The notes below the pieces were generated by a model. It ran no database searches. It saw only the letters and a program-made list of their open reading frames with translations, and had not been told where the DNA came from. From contig NZ_CP060039.1 of assembly GCF_014211915.1 (NCBI RefSeq), forward strand, positions 496,001 to 560,000: a stretch of DNA of 64,000 bases, given 5' to 3'. A program made the position numbers and the translations under genes. The DNA is from Burkholderia cenocepacia. Its GTDB lineage: Bacteria; Pseudomonadota; Gammaproteobacteria; Burkholderiales; Burkholderiaceae. Of the stretch, positions 38,064 to 51,375 are shown piece by piece. Every line of letters starts with the position of its first letter. Positions within the stretch are counted from its first letter, which is position 1.

Positions 38064-39620
38064 ATGCTGCCATCATCCTCATCTCCCACCGACGAACTGC
38101 AGGCGCTGCGCGCAGAACTCGCTGCCATGAAGAGCGAGTTGCGTGTGGTGACGGTCGAACGCGACTTGCTGCGCGAGAAGCTCAAGGCCTTTCAGCGGCA
38201 GTTGTTTGCCGCCAAGAGCGAAGTGCGCGGCGCCGAGCAACGCGACCTCTTCCTGAACGAAGCAGAGGCGGGCGCAACGGGATCTGAACCGGCGCAAGAG
38301 GCGCAAACGGAACAGAGCATCGAGGTTGGCGCACACGAGCGCAAGAAGCGTGGACGCAAACCGCTAGATCCGATGCTGCCTCGCGAGGTTGTGCGTCATG
38401 AATTGCCGGAATCAGAACGCGTTTGTGCACACGACGGGCATGCGCTCGTCGAGATCGGCGCCGAGATCAGTGAGCAGCTCGATATCGTGCCGCAGCAGGT
38501 TCGCGTCATTCAGCACCAACGAATCAAATACGCGTGTCCTTGCTGCGACCTCGGCATCAAGGTGACGCCGGCGCCGGCTCGCATCATTCCGAAGGGGTTA
38601 CTCACTGAATCGGCGCTTGCATGGGTAGTCGTGAGCAAGTTCGCTGACGCTCTGCCGCTGTATCGAATCGCCGCGTTGCTACACCGTTTCGGCGGCGATC
38701 TCTCGCGTGGCACGCTGGCAGCCAGCGTGGTGCGCGTCGGTACCGCAGTGCAGCCGCTCATCAACTTGATGCGCGATCACTTGCTTGAGGCCGACATCGT
38801 CTACGGCGATGAGACAACGGTGCAGGTGCTGAAAGAGCCAGGCCGTGCCGCACAACGCAAGAGCTACATGTGGGCACAGATGAGCGGCACCGGCCCACCG
38901 GTTCGATTGTTCAGTTACAGCTCGACGCGCAGCGCGGCACAAGCCGCGGCGCTCTATGCTGGCATCAAGCCCGGCGCGGTGTTGATGACGGACGGCTATG
39001 AGCCGTACAACGATGTCGCCGACACTAACCAACTGGTGCATCTTGGCTGTTGGGCGCACGCACGTCGCTACATGATCGAGGCCGAGGAGAATCTCCCAAA
39101 GGCGCAACGTGGTCGCGACCATCCCGTCAGCGAATTCATTCGACTGATCGGGCAATTGTTTGCGATCGAATCGCGCTGCGAAGGGCTGACGCCAGAGAAA
39201 CGGTTGCTGACGAGGCAACGCGACAGTCGTGCGATCCTTGGGCAAATCGAGGAACTGCTTCTGCGTCAGTTGCATGCAGTGTTGCCGCAAAGCGCCTTTG
39301 GCAAAGCGCTTCACTACATGCAGGGTCAATGGCCGAAGCTCATTCGCTATGTCGAGAACGGCGCTTGGCCGCTCTCGAACAACGCCTGCGAGAACGCGAT
39401 CCGGCCATTCACCGTCGGGCGAAAAAACTGGCTCTTCTACGACACTGTCGCTGGAGCGAATGCTGCTGCCAACCTGTATTCGCTAATCGAAACGTGCAAG
39501 GCGAACGGCGTCGAACCGTACGGCTATCTCGTCGCGCTGTTCAAGGCACTGCCTCTCGCAAACACCGGCGACGACTACGAGGCGCTATTGCCTTGGCGCC
39601 TCATCCCCTCCGCAGACTGA
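38064..39620 (+). CDS. tnpC: IS66 transposase TnpC
   Basis: A 518-residue DDE transposase. An N-terminal leucine-rich coiled coil (LQALRAELAAMKSELRVVTV) and a Zn-ribbon-like region (CACPCCDLGIKV-type YACPCCDLGIKVTPAP near 153) precede the catalytic core: VYGDETTVQVL (first Asp), LMTDGYEPYND (second Asp) and the glutamate in ENGAWPLSNNACENAIRPFT. The C-terminal IS66 domain NLYSLIETCKANGVEPYGYL is complete. No frameshift is seen, so the element may still be active. Confidence 0.96.
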   Translation: MLPSSSSPTDELQALRAELAAMKSELRVVTVERDLLREKLKAFQRQLFAAKSEVRGAEQRDLFLNEAEAGATGSEPAQEAQTEQSIEVGAHERKKRGRKPLDPMLPREVVRHELPESERVCAHDGHALVEIGAEISEQLDIVPQQVRVIQHQRIKYACPCCDLGIKVTPAPARIIPKGLLTESALAWVVVSKFADALPLYRIAALLHRFGGDLSRGTLAASVVRVGTAVQPLINLMRDHLLEADIVYGDETTVQVLKEPGRAAQRKSYMWAQMSGTGPPVRLFSYSSTRSAAQAAALYAGIKPGAVLMTDGYEPYNDVADTNQLVHLGCWAHARRYMIEAEENLPKAQRGRDHPVSEFIRLIGQLFAIESRCEGLTPEKRLLTRQRDSRAILGQIEELLLRQLHAVLPQSAFGKALHYMQGQWPKLIRYVENGAWPLSNNACENAIRPFTVGRKNWLFYDTVAGANAAANLYSLIETCKANGVEPYGYLVALFKALPLANTGDDYEALLPWRLIPSAD

Positions 39621-39669
39621 CGCACAGCCGGTCGCTGAGAGCAAGCCACGTGGCTTATTGCGCGCTTAC

Positions 39670-39677
39670 GTAACTCA
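39670..39677. repeat. Right copy of IS66 target-site duplication
   Basis: GTAACTCA, identical to 37132-37139. Confidence 0.95.
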
Positions 39678-40612
39678 CCCACGCCACTCCCCTTGACAGT
39701 TATGAGGATATCTCCCGCACGCCCTGAATTTGCGCTGTGCGAGGTCCATTTTCCAACTAAAGCCAAATCATTTGCGTAATCTGACGGCCCTGTGAAGTAT
39801 GGAACATCACCAGCATCCGCATACTCGTCTGGTGCGAGATGAAGCCCTGAAATGAGGTCGATCCGCGTCGAAAGTTCGACTTCCTTCCACGCCTCGGCGT
39901 CCCGAAACTCAGGAAAGCGCAGACGTGGAACCGTTTCGCCTTCGCAGGGGAACAGCTGCTGCAGCAAGCCATTCTTGTGGATCTTGAGCGCGTCAAGTTT
40001 CCGGCTCTCGGCCGTAATCACATCGTCGAGGGAAGACAGAAATTCGGCGATTTTTTTTTGCTCGTCGCTCTTGGGAATCGAGATTGCAAATTCCCTCAAA
40101 GCGCTGCCGGAAAGCTCCTTGAATGTATTGCCTGCACCGATATCTTCTAGGCGTGATCTGTTATTTCCAAGATAGTAGTAAATGAACTTGGATTCATAGC
40201 CGGCCCCCGCGACAATGCCACGGCAACCTTGGTTGATTGCCATTGGTTGGGTGTTTATTGCCAAATGCCCGATGGGGGCACGCGTAGAGAGGATAATGCT
40301 TCCTTCAGGCAATAGTTCCGACGAGCAATTTTGGAGGCCGTTCTGCGTCAGAGTGCGGATCGTTCTGGAAACGTATGGGCTTACGTCCTTTCCCATTTCC
40401 GCTGGTGTAATCCATTGAATTTCACCGTTCCAGTATTCCGGAACACTGGTGCTCGGAGTTCCTCCTTGAGTAATACGTGCAATCTTCGACAGCGGTTCAG
40501 TCGCCCACTCCCCCGCCCCCCTAAACTCAGGAAACCGGAGTCGCGGCACCAGCGCGGTTTTCTCGTTGTTCTGTTCGCACATTGCGGCGACGTCCTTATT
40601 GTTCATATGCAC
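39670..40612 (-). pseudogene. hsdS: hsdS 5' fragment (type I specificity subunit), split by IS66
   Basis: The N-terminal 314 codons. The first target-recognition domain includes ARITQGGTPSTSVPEYWNGE and SSELLPEGSIILSTRAPIGH. The central conserved spacer is DEQKKIAEFLSSLDDVITAE, and the second recognition domain starts at VPRLRFPEFRDAEAWKEVEL and is cut after VKGSGVGEL. The start at 40612 overlaps hsdR by 17 bases. The truncated frame would run on into the IS and end around 39575, giving a non-functional half subunit. Some truncated HsdS halves can dimerise, but this one carries an incomplete second domain. Confidence 0.93.
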
Positions 40613-43565
40613 TCAGCCCCGAAATCTCGCGCCCCTGGGCGAGCTTGTGCAGCAGTGGCGTCATGTCTTCCACCAATGCCAGTTCTTTTTGCGTGCGCGC
40701 TTTCCAGCCCAAACCAAGCGGAGCCATCAACTCGCTCAGCGCTTCGCCATCGAAGACGCGGCGGCGCAATACGTCATCCACGAAGGCTTGTAGCGCCTCG
40801 GCGGCCAACCCATGCTTGGTGGCGATATCGGTCAGTTCGCGGGTCTTCTTCTCGGCCTTGAAGCGCTCGTAACCTGCGCGGATTTGCTTTTCGTCCAACG
40901 CCTCACCCACAGGCAGGCCACGGATGTATTCGGCGATGTCCTCGCGCTCCTCGATGAACTTAGCGTCTGACTGAATCAGACCGATGAGTTGCTCACGGTT
41001 GAGAGTAAGCTTGCCGGGCTTTTGCTGCGTCATGCGGGCAATCAGCCCCATGATGTAGTCGTAGTCGATCACCGCCGAGGCAAAAAGCACGAACTCGAAG
41101 TCAAGCTGTTGTATTTCGGGCGGAGCCTGGTCGCCTTGCTTGTCCTGCTGTTCCTTGAGCCGCTTGGCCGTCTCCAAATACACGCCTTTGAAACCTTGCA
41201 GCTGGTCGGGCGATGCGATCTGCGTGATCTGCGTTTTCTGCTCCTCGCTCAGATCGGTGTATTGATCTAGCTGGGTCTTAAGACGTTGCACTTCTTTGAA
41301 CAGGTTGACGAACTGGCTACGCGCAGCGTCTCCCTTGAGGTTGGCCACCTCTTCGGGAGCGTTAGCCAGCCCCTGTGTTTGCATGAAGTCGGCCAGCTTT
41401 TGGGTGGCGGTTTGCAGGCTATCGATGACCTTGGGTGCTGGGTCCACCAGCCAGATTTCGCGCGGGTTGTCGATCTTCTCGCCTGAGAAGAGTGTGATGG
41501 CTTCTTCCACAGGCTTCTGCTGTTGGCGGAAGTCGAGGATGTTGCCGTAGGGCTTGCTGTCGTTCAACACGCGATTGGTGCGCGAAAAAGCCTGGATCAA
41601 GCCGTGATGCTTAAGGTTTTTGTCCACGTACAGGGTGTTCAGGTACTTGGAGTCGAAACCAGTGAGCAGCATGTCAACGACGATAGTGATATCGATCTTC
41701 TCGGCGTGGGGAAGATCGGCATTGGGGTATTGCTGATCTTTGATGCGCTTTTGCACGTCCTGGTAATACAGATCGAACTCGCCGATCCGGTGGCTGGTAC
41801 CAAAGCGAGCGTTGTAGTCGGCAATGATGCGAGTGAGCGCGGCCTTCTTGCCCTCCGGGTCCTGCTGGTTGTCTTCCTTTTCCTGCGGCAGGTCTTCCTG
41901 AATCTGCTGCACATCCTTGTTGCCTTCGGCAGGCGGAGAGAACACGCAAGCTACGTTCAGGGGCTGAAAGGTTTCATCTTCGCCCTGCTTTTTGGCTTGG
42001 AGGGCTTTGAGCGCCTCGAAATACTCGATAGCGTCGTTGATGCTGGCAGTGGCCAGCACGGCGTTGAATTTCCGCTCGTTGGTGGCGGCATCATGCTTGG
42101 CGAGGATGGTCTCGATGACCTTGGCCTTGGCCAAGCCTTCGCCAGGCTTGGGCGGGTTCTTGCCCTCGGGCTTGAAGTAGTCCACGTGGAAGCGCAAAAC
42201 GTTGCGGTCTTCGATGGCGTGGGTAATGGTGTACTGGTGCAGGCAGCGTTGGAATAGGTCGTCCGTGGTGCGATAGCTGGCCTGTTGCCCCTCGATCTGT
42301 TGGTAGCTGGCGTTCTGCTCGAAGATCGGCGTGCCAGTAAAACCAAACAATTGGGCGTTGGGGAAGAACTCCTTGATAGCCTTGTGGTTCTCGCCGAATT
42401 GCGAACGGTGGCATTCGTCAAATATGAAAACCATGCGCTGGTTGCGCAGAGGTTCCAGGCGTTCCTTGTAGTTGCGCTTGTTGGTGCCGTCGAGCGCCAA
42501 GCCCAGCTTCTGGATGGTGGTGACGATCACCTTGTCGGCATAGTCGTCGGACAGCAGGCGACGCACCAGCGCTTCGGTGTTAGTGTTCTCTTCGACACAG
42601 CCTTCCTGGAAGCGATTGAATTCCTCGCGGGTCTGGCGATCCAGGTCTTTGCGGTCCACCACGAACAGGCATTTTTCGATGTCCGGGTTGTCCTTGAGCA
42701 ACGTGGAGGCCTTGAACGACGTGAGCGTCTTGCCGCTGCCAGTGGTGTGCCAGATGTAGCCGTTACCGCAGTTTTGGTGGATACAATCAACGATGGCTTT
42801 GACGGCATATATTTGGTACGGCCGCATCATCAGCAGCTTCTGCTCGCTGGCCACCAGCACCATGTATCGGCTGACCATCTGACCCAAGGTGCACTTGGCG
42901 AGGAACTTCTCAGCGAAGCTATCCAGTTGCGTGATCTTCCTGTTGTCTTCGCTCGCAAACTGGTAGACGGGCAGGAAGCGTTCGTCAGCGTTGAAGCTGA
43001 AGTGACGCGCGTTATTGTTGGCGAAGTACCAAGTGTCGGCGCGATTGCTGACGATAAAGAGCTGGATAAAACAGAGCAATGTCTTGCCGTAACCGTTGCC
43101 GGGATCGCTCTTGTAATCGACAATCTGCTGCATAGCCCGACGTGGGCTAACAGCCAGTGTCTTCAATTCGATCTGCACTACCGGCACACCGTTGATCAGC
43201 AACATCACGTCGTAGCGGTGATGGCTGTTGTCGGTGTTGATGCGCAACTGGTTGACTACCTCGAAGTCGTTCTTGCACCAGTCGCGGATGTTGACGAGCG
43301 CGAAGTTGAGCGGCGTGCCGTCGTCGCGCTCGAAGCTGTTGATGTTCCGCAGCGTCTGGGCAGCGTTGTAGACATCGGACGTGATCACGCTGTCCAGAAG
43401 GCGCTGGAACTCGCTATCGGTCAGGTGTACCCGGTTGAGAGCCTCGAACTTTTCGCGGAAGTTCGCTTCCAGTGCGGCGCGGTCCCTAATTTCTGGCCGA
43501 TAAGTGTATTTTAGGTCGCGGAGCTTGGAGATAAGATCTTGCTCTACCCGATTTTCGGCTGTCAT
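40596..43565 (-). CDS. hsdR: Type I restriction endonuclease subunit R
   Basis: A 989-residue translocase-nuclease. The N-terminal nuclease domain shows YDVMLLINGVPVVQIELKT (D..ExK type). The SF2 motor has motif I WHTTGSGKTLTSF, motif II IFDECHRSQFGE, motif III FTGTPIFEQNA and motif VI QAFSRTNRVL. The C-terminal helical domain ends ISGLSAYEQ. I chose the ATG at 43565 (MTAENRVEQDLISKLRDLKY); the longer reading to 43880 is in relic sequence. The ribosome site is weak. It is the first gene of the operon and overlaps hsdS. Without a working HsdS it should be inactive as a sequence-specific nuclease. Confidence 0.94.
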   Translation of the reverse strand: MTAENRVEQDLISKLRDLKYTYRPEIRDRAALEANFREKFEALNRVHLTDSEFQRLLDSVITSDVYNAAQTLRNINSFERDDGTPLNFALVNIRDWCKNDFEVVNQLRINTDNSHHRYDVMLLINGVPVVQIELKTLAVSPRRAMQQIVDYKSDPGNGYGKTLLCFIQLFIVSNRADTWYFANNNARHFSFNADERFLPVYQFASEDNRKITQLDSFAEKFLAKCTLGQMVSRYMVLVASEQKLLMMRPYQIYAVKAIVDCIHQNCGNGYIWHTTGSGKTLTSFKASTLLKDNPDIEKCLFVVDRKDLDRQTREEFNRFQEGCVEENTNTEALVRRLLSDDYADKVIVTTIQKLGLALDGTNKRNYKERLEPLRNQRMVFIFDECHRSQFGENHKAIKEFFPNAQLFGFTGTPIFEQNASYQQIEGQQASYRTTDDLFQRCLHQYTITHAIEDRNVLRFHVDYFKPEGKNPPKPGEGLAKAKVIETILAKHDAATNERKFNAVLATASINDAIEYFEALKALQAKKQGEDETFQPLNVACVFSPPAEGNKDVQQIQEDLPQEKEDNQQDPEGKKAALTRIIADYNARFGTSHRIGEFDLYYQDVQKRIKDQQYPNADLPHAEKIDITIVVDMLLTGFDSKYLNTLYVDKNLKHHGLIQAFSRTNRVLNDSKPYGNILDFRQQQKPVEEAITLFSGEKIDNPREIWLVDPAPKVIDSLQTATQKLADFMQTQGLANAPEEVANLKGDAARSQFVNLFKEVQRLKTQLDQYTDLSEEQKTQITQIASPDQLQGFKGVYLETAKRLKEQQDKQGDQAPPEIQQLDFEFVLFASAVIDYDYIMGLIARMTQQKPGKLTLNREQLIGLIQSDAKFIEEREDIAEYIRGLPVGEALDEKQIRAGYERFKAEKKTRELTDIATKHGLAAEALQAFVDDVLRRRVFDGEALSELMAPLGLGWKARTQKELALVEDMTPLLHKLAQGREISGLSAYEQ

Positions 43566-43719
43566 TTTGATTACGGTACTGTAGGCAGGGGCAGGCTGTA
43601 TATTGCCATGCTCCCCGCTATGCCAACAGGCTTCTGGATATGAATCGCTCGATCCGCCATGACCGCGCTTGAATTCTCGGCTAGCCTCAAGGCTTTGACA
43701 GCGATCGGCCATCCACCCC

Positions 43720-43800
43720 ACCGAATCAACACGCGATAAAGCGCAGCCGCAAAGTACGCAAGGAACATCGCAAAGGAACATCGCAAAGGAAAGCTGTCTC
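43720..43800 (-). pseudogene. Relic of a cytochrome b561-like gene
   Basis: Minus-strand translation gives MFLAYFAAALYRVLIRWGG, matching the C-terminal TFLVHFAAALYHGLIRRDG of the intact b561 gene at 50842-51375 with similar DNA. Next to it a 13-bp unit GGAACATCGCAAA is tandemly duplicated (43762-43774, 43775-43787), which breaks the frame. It fills the gap between hsdR and the HNH gene. Confidence 0.5.
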
Positions 43801-43834
43801 TCGACTGCGACGCCGTTCACTATTGCGATCTGGC

Positions 43835-44485
43835 TCAAGACTCGGCGCCGAAATGAAGCTCTCTGTGACAATTTGGGCACAACGCGATCGCATTTTCGAC
43901 CGTATCCTCACCGTCGTCTGCAAGGCGTTGCTTGTGGTGCACCTCGAGGTATGGTGTGCGATCCTTTTTCCGGAGAAACGGAGCACGCAATTTGCAACGC
44001 TCACAAGCGCCATTCGCTCGAAGCAAAACTTCCGCAACAACGTCAGCGCTTCGAACGTAGATCTCCGTGACGGCCTTGATCTTTGCGGGCTTTTTGTTGG
44101 CCCGTGAGAGTCGCTTCCGGCGTGCCGTCGATGTGTCTGCAAGCGCTCGATCCACGTCTTCGTCGAAAGCTGCTCGGCGTGCCTGAAGAGTCTGGAAAAC
44201 CGCGACCGGCCCCTCATGTTGTGCGAGTTCGAACGTACCGCGCTCTACCCGTATGAACTTCGCCTCGCGTTTCGACGGATCGAAATCGACGCACTGAGGA
44301 CAATGGTCCTCCACCTTGCGACGCACTGTCGCCTGAAACGTCGCCATGTCTTGATAGTTGTCTGGCAACTCCCCTGACGAGAATTCGACCAGCAGCGCTT
44401 CATAGATCTTCTTGTACGGCGCTCTTCCACCCAGTTTTCGCACCACATTCTCAATGTCGCCAACTTTCACGCTGTACTGCGGCAT
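43835..44485 (-). CDS. HNH endonuclease
   Basis: A 216-residue protein. The N-terminal 80 residues (GDIENVVRKLGGRAPYKKIY, ATFQATVRRKVEDHCPQC) resemble a winged-helix DNA-binding module. The C-terminal HNH domain has the zinc pair CERC, the catalytic YLEVHHKQRLADDGEDTVEN and the second pair ALCPNCHRELHFG. It begins four bases after the MazG-like gene, so the two form an operon upstream of the type I cluster. It may act in phage defence; no cognate methylase is adjacent. Confidence 0.85.
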   Translation of the reverse strand: MPQYSVKVGDIENVVRKLGGRAPYKKIYEALLVEFSSGELPDNYQDMATFQATVRRKVEDHCPQCVDFDPSKREAKFIRVERGTFELAQHEGPVAVFQTLQARRAAFDEDVDRALADTSTARRKRLSRANKKPAKIKAVTEIYVRSADVVAEVLLRANGACERCKLRAPFLRKKDRTPYLEVHHKQRLADDGEDTVENAIALCPNCHRELHFGAES

Positions 44486-44489
44486 TTAC

Positions 44490-44840
44490 TCAATCCCCGT
44501 ATTCAGAGTATTTTTGTGATTTTCCGTACACCTTAGCCGGCGGATATTTCTTTTTATTGATTTCAATTTTTTCCAGCGCCGCCTTGTGGAGATCAATCTC
44601 TAACCTGTCAGCTAGCAGCACTAGGTACGTCAGAACGTCGGCCATCTCGTGACGGATCGCTATCAGCTGGTCAGCGGAAAGCTCTGCTTTCTCTCCGGAA
44701 TCAAGCCATTGAAACGGCTCCAGCAGCTCGCTAGCTTCGACGCTCAACGCCGCAGCCAAATTCTTGGGCGTATGGAACCTCTGCCAACCGCGCTCCGCTG
44801 TAAACTGACGGAGTACATCGCGAAGCTCTTCCAATTCCAT
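44490..44840 (-). CDS. MazG-like nucleotide pyrophosphohydrolase
   Basis: A 116-residue all-alpha NTP pyrophosphohydrolase of the RS21-C6/dCTPase type. The metal site is ALSVEASELLEPFQWLD (ExxE) with EMADVLTYLVLLADRLEID (ExxD). It hydrolyses a nucleoside triphosphate to the monophosphate and pyrophosphate; the preferred base is unknown. It is the first gene of a pair with the HNH nuclease, in an island of low GC. Confidence 0.85.
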   Translation of the reverse strand: MELEELRDVLRQFTAERGWQRFHTPKNLAAALSVEASELLEPFQWLDSGEKAELSADQLIAIRHEMADVLTYLVLLADRLEIDLHKAALEKIEINKKKYPPAKVYGKSQKYSEYGD

Positions 44841-45134
44841 TTTTTTCTCCGCTGCGCCTGCATACGAAGTTCCAATAGAAAGGTCCCAGGTCGCCAGGGA
44901 ATTAGCACCTTCAGCCTATGGAAACAGCAGGATCGTTATAGGAGTTTGGAAAATATCACAATTTCGAGATAAGAGCCCTCTCACTCACCCTAACTCCTCA
45001 CCAGTGCCCCACGTCGTCTGATACCCCACCGGAAAGCATCGCCGGCCGTTCAGCGACATCACGACCAACAACGCATTGAGCACGAGTGGGGCCCATGCCA
45101 GATGTCCCGCACATATTTCCGGCACCTCAAATGC
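44841..45134. other. Right edge of the defence island, no gene seen
   Basis: Nearly 300 bases containing the leftward promoter region of the MazG-like gene and the downstream flank of the rRNA operon. I see no repeat or attachment site. Confidence 0.4.
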
Positions 45135-45136
45135 AA

Positions 45137-45164
45137 AAACCCCCGCCTGGTCGGGCGGGGGTTT
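45137..45164 (-). terminator. rRNA operon terminator
   Basis: AAACCCCCGCC (45137-45147), loop TGGTCG, GGCGGGGGTTT (45154-45164). Leftward transcripts get a U-run from the As at 45135-45139. It lies just after the 5S gene. Confidence 0.92.
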
Positions 45165-45177
45165 CTGGCTTAGGGGA

Positions 45178-45292
45178 GCCTGACGATTACCTACTTTCAC
45201 ACGGGAATCCGCACTATCATCGGCGTAGAGTCGTTTCACGGTCCTGTTCGGGATGGGAAGGGGTGGGACCGACTCGCTATGGTCATCAGGCA
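45178..45292 (-). rRNA. rrf: 5S ribosomal RNA
   Basis: Read on the minus strand it starts TGCCTGATGACCATAGCGAG and contains the conserved CCGAACAGGACCGTGAAACG. The 3' end pairs with the 5' end (CCTGA/TCAGG). Ends are placed to within a few bases. It is the last gene of a 16S-23S-5S operon. Confidence 0.95.
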
Positions 45293-45446
45293 AAGGGGGT
45301 TGTTCTGCTGGCGTGGCCAACAGAACCAATCTGGGAAGAAGCAGTAATTTTGAGTTGTGTGTATCACACACGAGAATCCAACATGTCGCTTTGGATCGCG
45401 GCCGGTGCTGTCGCACGGCGCCGATCTACAAGGCAGACTTGTTATA

Positions 45447-48325
<2,879 letters not shown>

Positions 48326-48727
48326 CTATAACGAGTCTGTCTCATCTTTCGACGCGACAGTCGCTACAGGTTGAGTTCTCGCGTTGTGCCGTATTCCAAT
48401 TGAGTCAAACATAGAGTTCGAATCATCTTGAGATACATCGATACAATCACAACCCGGATAGTTTTCACGTCCATCTCGAGACGCTTCCGCTATCCAAATT
48501 ACTTACTTCTTCCAGATTGTTAAAGAACGACAGCCGATACTTTCGTACCGCTCTGACTGACTCAATCGCCAATGAGAAAAACTCGAACCAAACTTCATTC
48601 GAATGTTTGTCATTGAGGATTATCGAAAGCGGCCGGTATTATAACCGTTTAAACCGCTAACAGACAGTCTTTCTGTCTTAATCAACAGCCGATAAGCGTG
48701 AGCGCTCAACTTGTGCGAGAAGCTCTG
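48326..48727 (-). other. 16S-23S internal transcribed spacer without tRNA genes
   Basis: Only about 400 bases. I searched for the tRNA-Ile(GAT) and tRNA-Ala(TGC) cloverleafs expected in a betaproteobacterial spacer and find neither, nor their T-loop GGTTCGA signatures. A boxA-like element is present near 48527 (minus strand TTCTTTAACAATCTGG region). Confidence 0.8.
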
Positions 48728-50262
<1,535 letters not shown>

Positions 50263-50436
50263 AACCTGTTACTGTTTTCGGTTCAGTTAAGAACCGGTCG
50301 CTCACTCAAAGCTGACAGGAATATGAATCACTTCATAAACCTGACTTACTTTAGTGTGAGACTCTTGATACTTTCGCCATCTGATCCGAGGATCAGCTCG
50401 CTGCCATCAAGCGCCCACACTTATCGGCTGTTAATT

Positions 50437-50446
50437 TTTAAAGAGC
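50437..50446 (-). promoter_or_regulatory. boxA antitermination element of the rRNA leader
   Basis: GCTCTTTAAA on the minus strand, upstream of the 16S gene, resembles the NusB/S10 boxA consensus. The leader 50263-50507 otherwise has no gene. Confidence 0.6.
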
Positions 50447-50507
50447 GTTTCTGCGAGGAATCTTGAACCCCTCAGCAGCGCTGCGTTTTCAGCAGCAGAG
50501 AAGCGAG

Positions 50508-50536
50508 ATTATCAACCGTTTTTTGAGACTCGTCAA
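50508..50536 (-). promoter_or_regulatory. rRNA operon promoter
   Basis: Minus-strand TTGACG (50531-50536), 17 bases, GATAAT (50508-50513), preceded by an A/T-rich tract like an UP element. No gene is seen between this promoter and 50841. Confidence 0.85.
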
Positions 50537-50841
50537 CAACTTTTTTAACTACTTCGTTGCGACGACCGCGGTTTAATTTCGCGTGCACTGGAATCGATAA
50601 AACCGACTTCAACAGCACCCGCTTCCCTCTTCTTCTTCCGCGCCGTGTTTCCGTTAGCGCGAAAGAGGCGTGATTCTATGCATCCGCCCCGGTCTCCGCA
50701 ACCCCTTTTGTGAAATATTTTTGACGTGCTATGGCGAGGACCGCCGAGCACTTCCCAGTGCTCATATATAAGGCGACACGGCAGGCGCAGCCTCGGCCGC
50801 CCTTGAACAGCCCCGCCGTATCGAACGCAACCTTCCGTCGA

Positions 50842-51375
50842 TTACCGCCCCACCATCGCCCTCACCACGCCGTCCCGCCGAATCAGCCCGTGATACAGCG
50901 CCGCGGCAAAGTGCACGAGGAACGTCAGGAAGAAGAGATAGGCCAGCACGCGATGCGCGACCCGAAGCCACGCGAACGCCACCGGATCAGCCGACACCAG
51001 CGCCGGCAGTTGCACGCCGCCGCCCAGCGTCACCGGATATCCGCCCGCCGACAGCATCGCCCAGCCGATCAGCGGCATCGCGACCATCAGCGCATACAGC
51101 ACGAGATGCGAACCGTGCGCAGCCACCTTCTGCCACCACGGCAGATCCCCGGGCAACGCCGGCGGCTTCGACAGCATCCGCACCACGATCCGCACGCACA
51201 CCAGCACCAGCACGGCCACACCCAGCGGCTTGTGAATCGCCACCAGGATCTCGTGCCGCCCGGAAACCGACGCCACCATCCCCACCCCGATGAACAGCAT
51301 CGCGAGGATCATCGCGGCCATCACCCAGTGCAGCACCCGCGCCGGCAAACCAAACGTCGTCGAAGCCTTCATCAC
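50842..51375 (-). CDS. Cytochrome b561
   Basis: A 177-residue inner-membrane di-haem protein with four helices. ARVLHWVMAAMILAMLFIGV carries the first haem histidine; HEILVAIHKPLGVAVLVLVC and VLAYLFFLTFLVHFAAALYH supply others. Its ATG overlaps the catalase stop by four bases, so electrons from the membrane pool may be passed to the periplasmic haem peroxidase encoded upstream. A decayed copy of the 3' end sits at 43720-43800. Confidence 0.92.
   Translation of the reverse strand: MMKASTTFGLPARVLHWVMAAMILAMLFIGVGMVASVSGRHEILVAIHKPLGVAVLVLVCVRIVVRMLSKPPALPGDLPWWQKVAAHGSHLVLYALMVAMPLIGWAMLSAGGYPVTLGGGVQLPALVSADPVAFAWLRVAHRVLAYLFFLTFLVHFAAALYHGLIRRDGVVRAMVGR

Larger units (their letters stand above)
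37140..39669 (+). mobile_element. Complete IS66-family insertion sequence (2530 bp) inside hsdS
   Basis: The ends are inverted repeats starting GTAAGCGCGCA (37140-37150) and ending TGCGCGCTTAC (39659-39669). It encodes the three canonical genes tnpA, tnpB and tnpC in the same direction, all intact. The perfect 8-bp duplication on both sides and the intact ends indicate a recent transposition and not an old relic. Confidence 0.97.
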
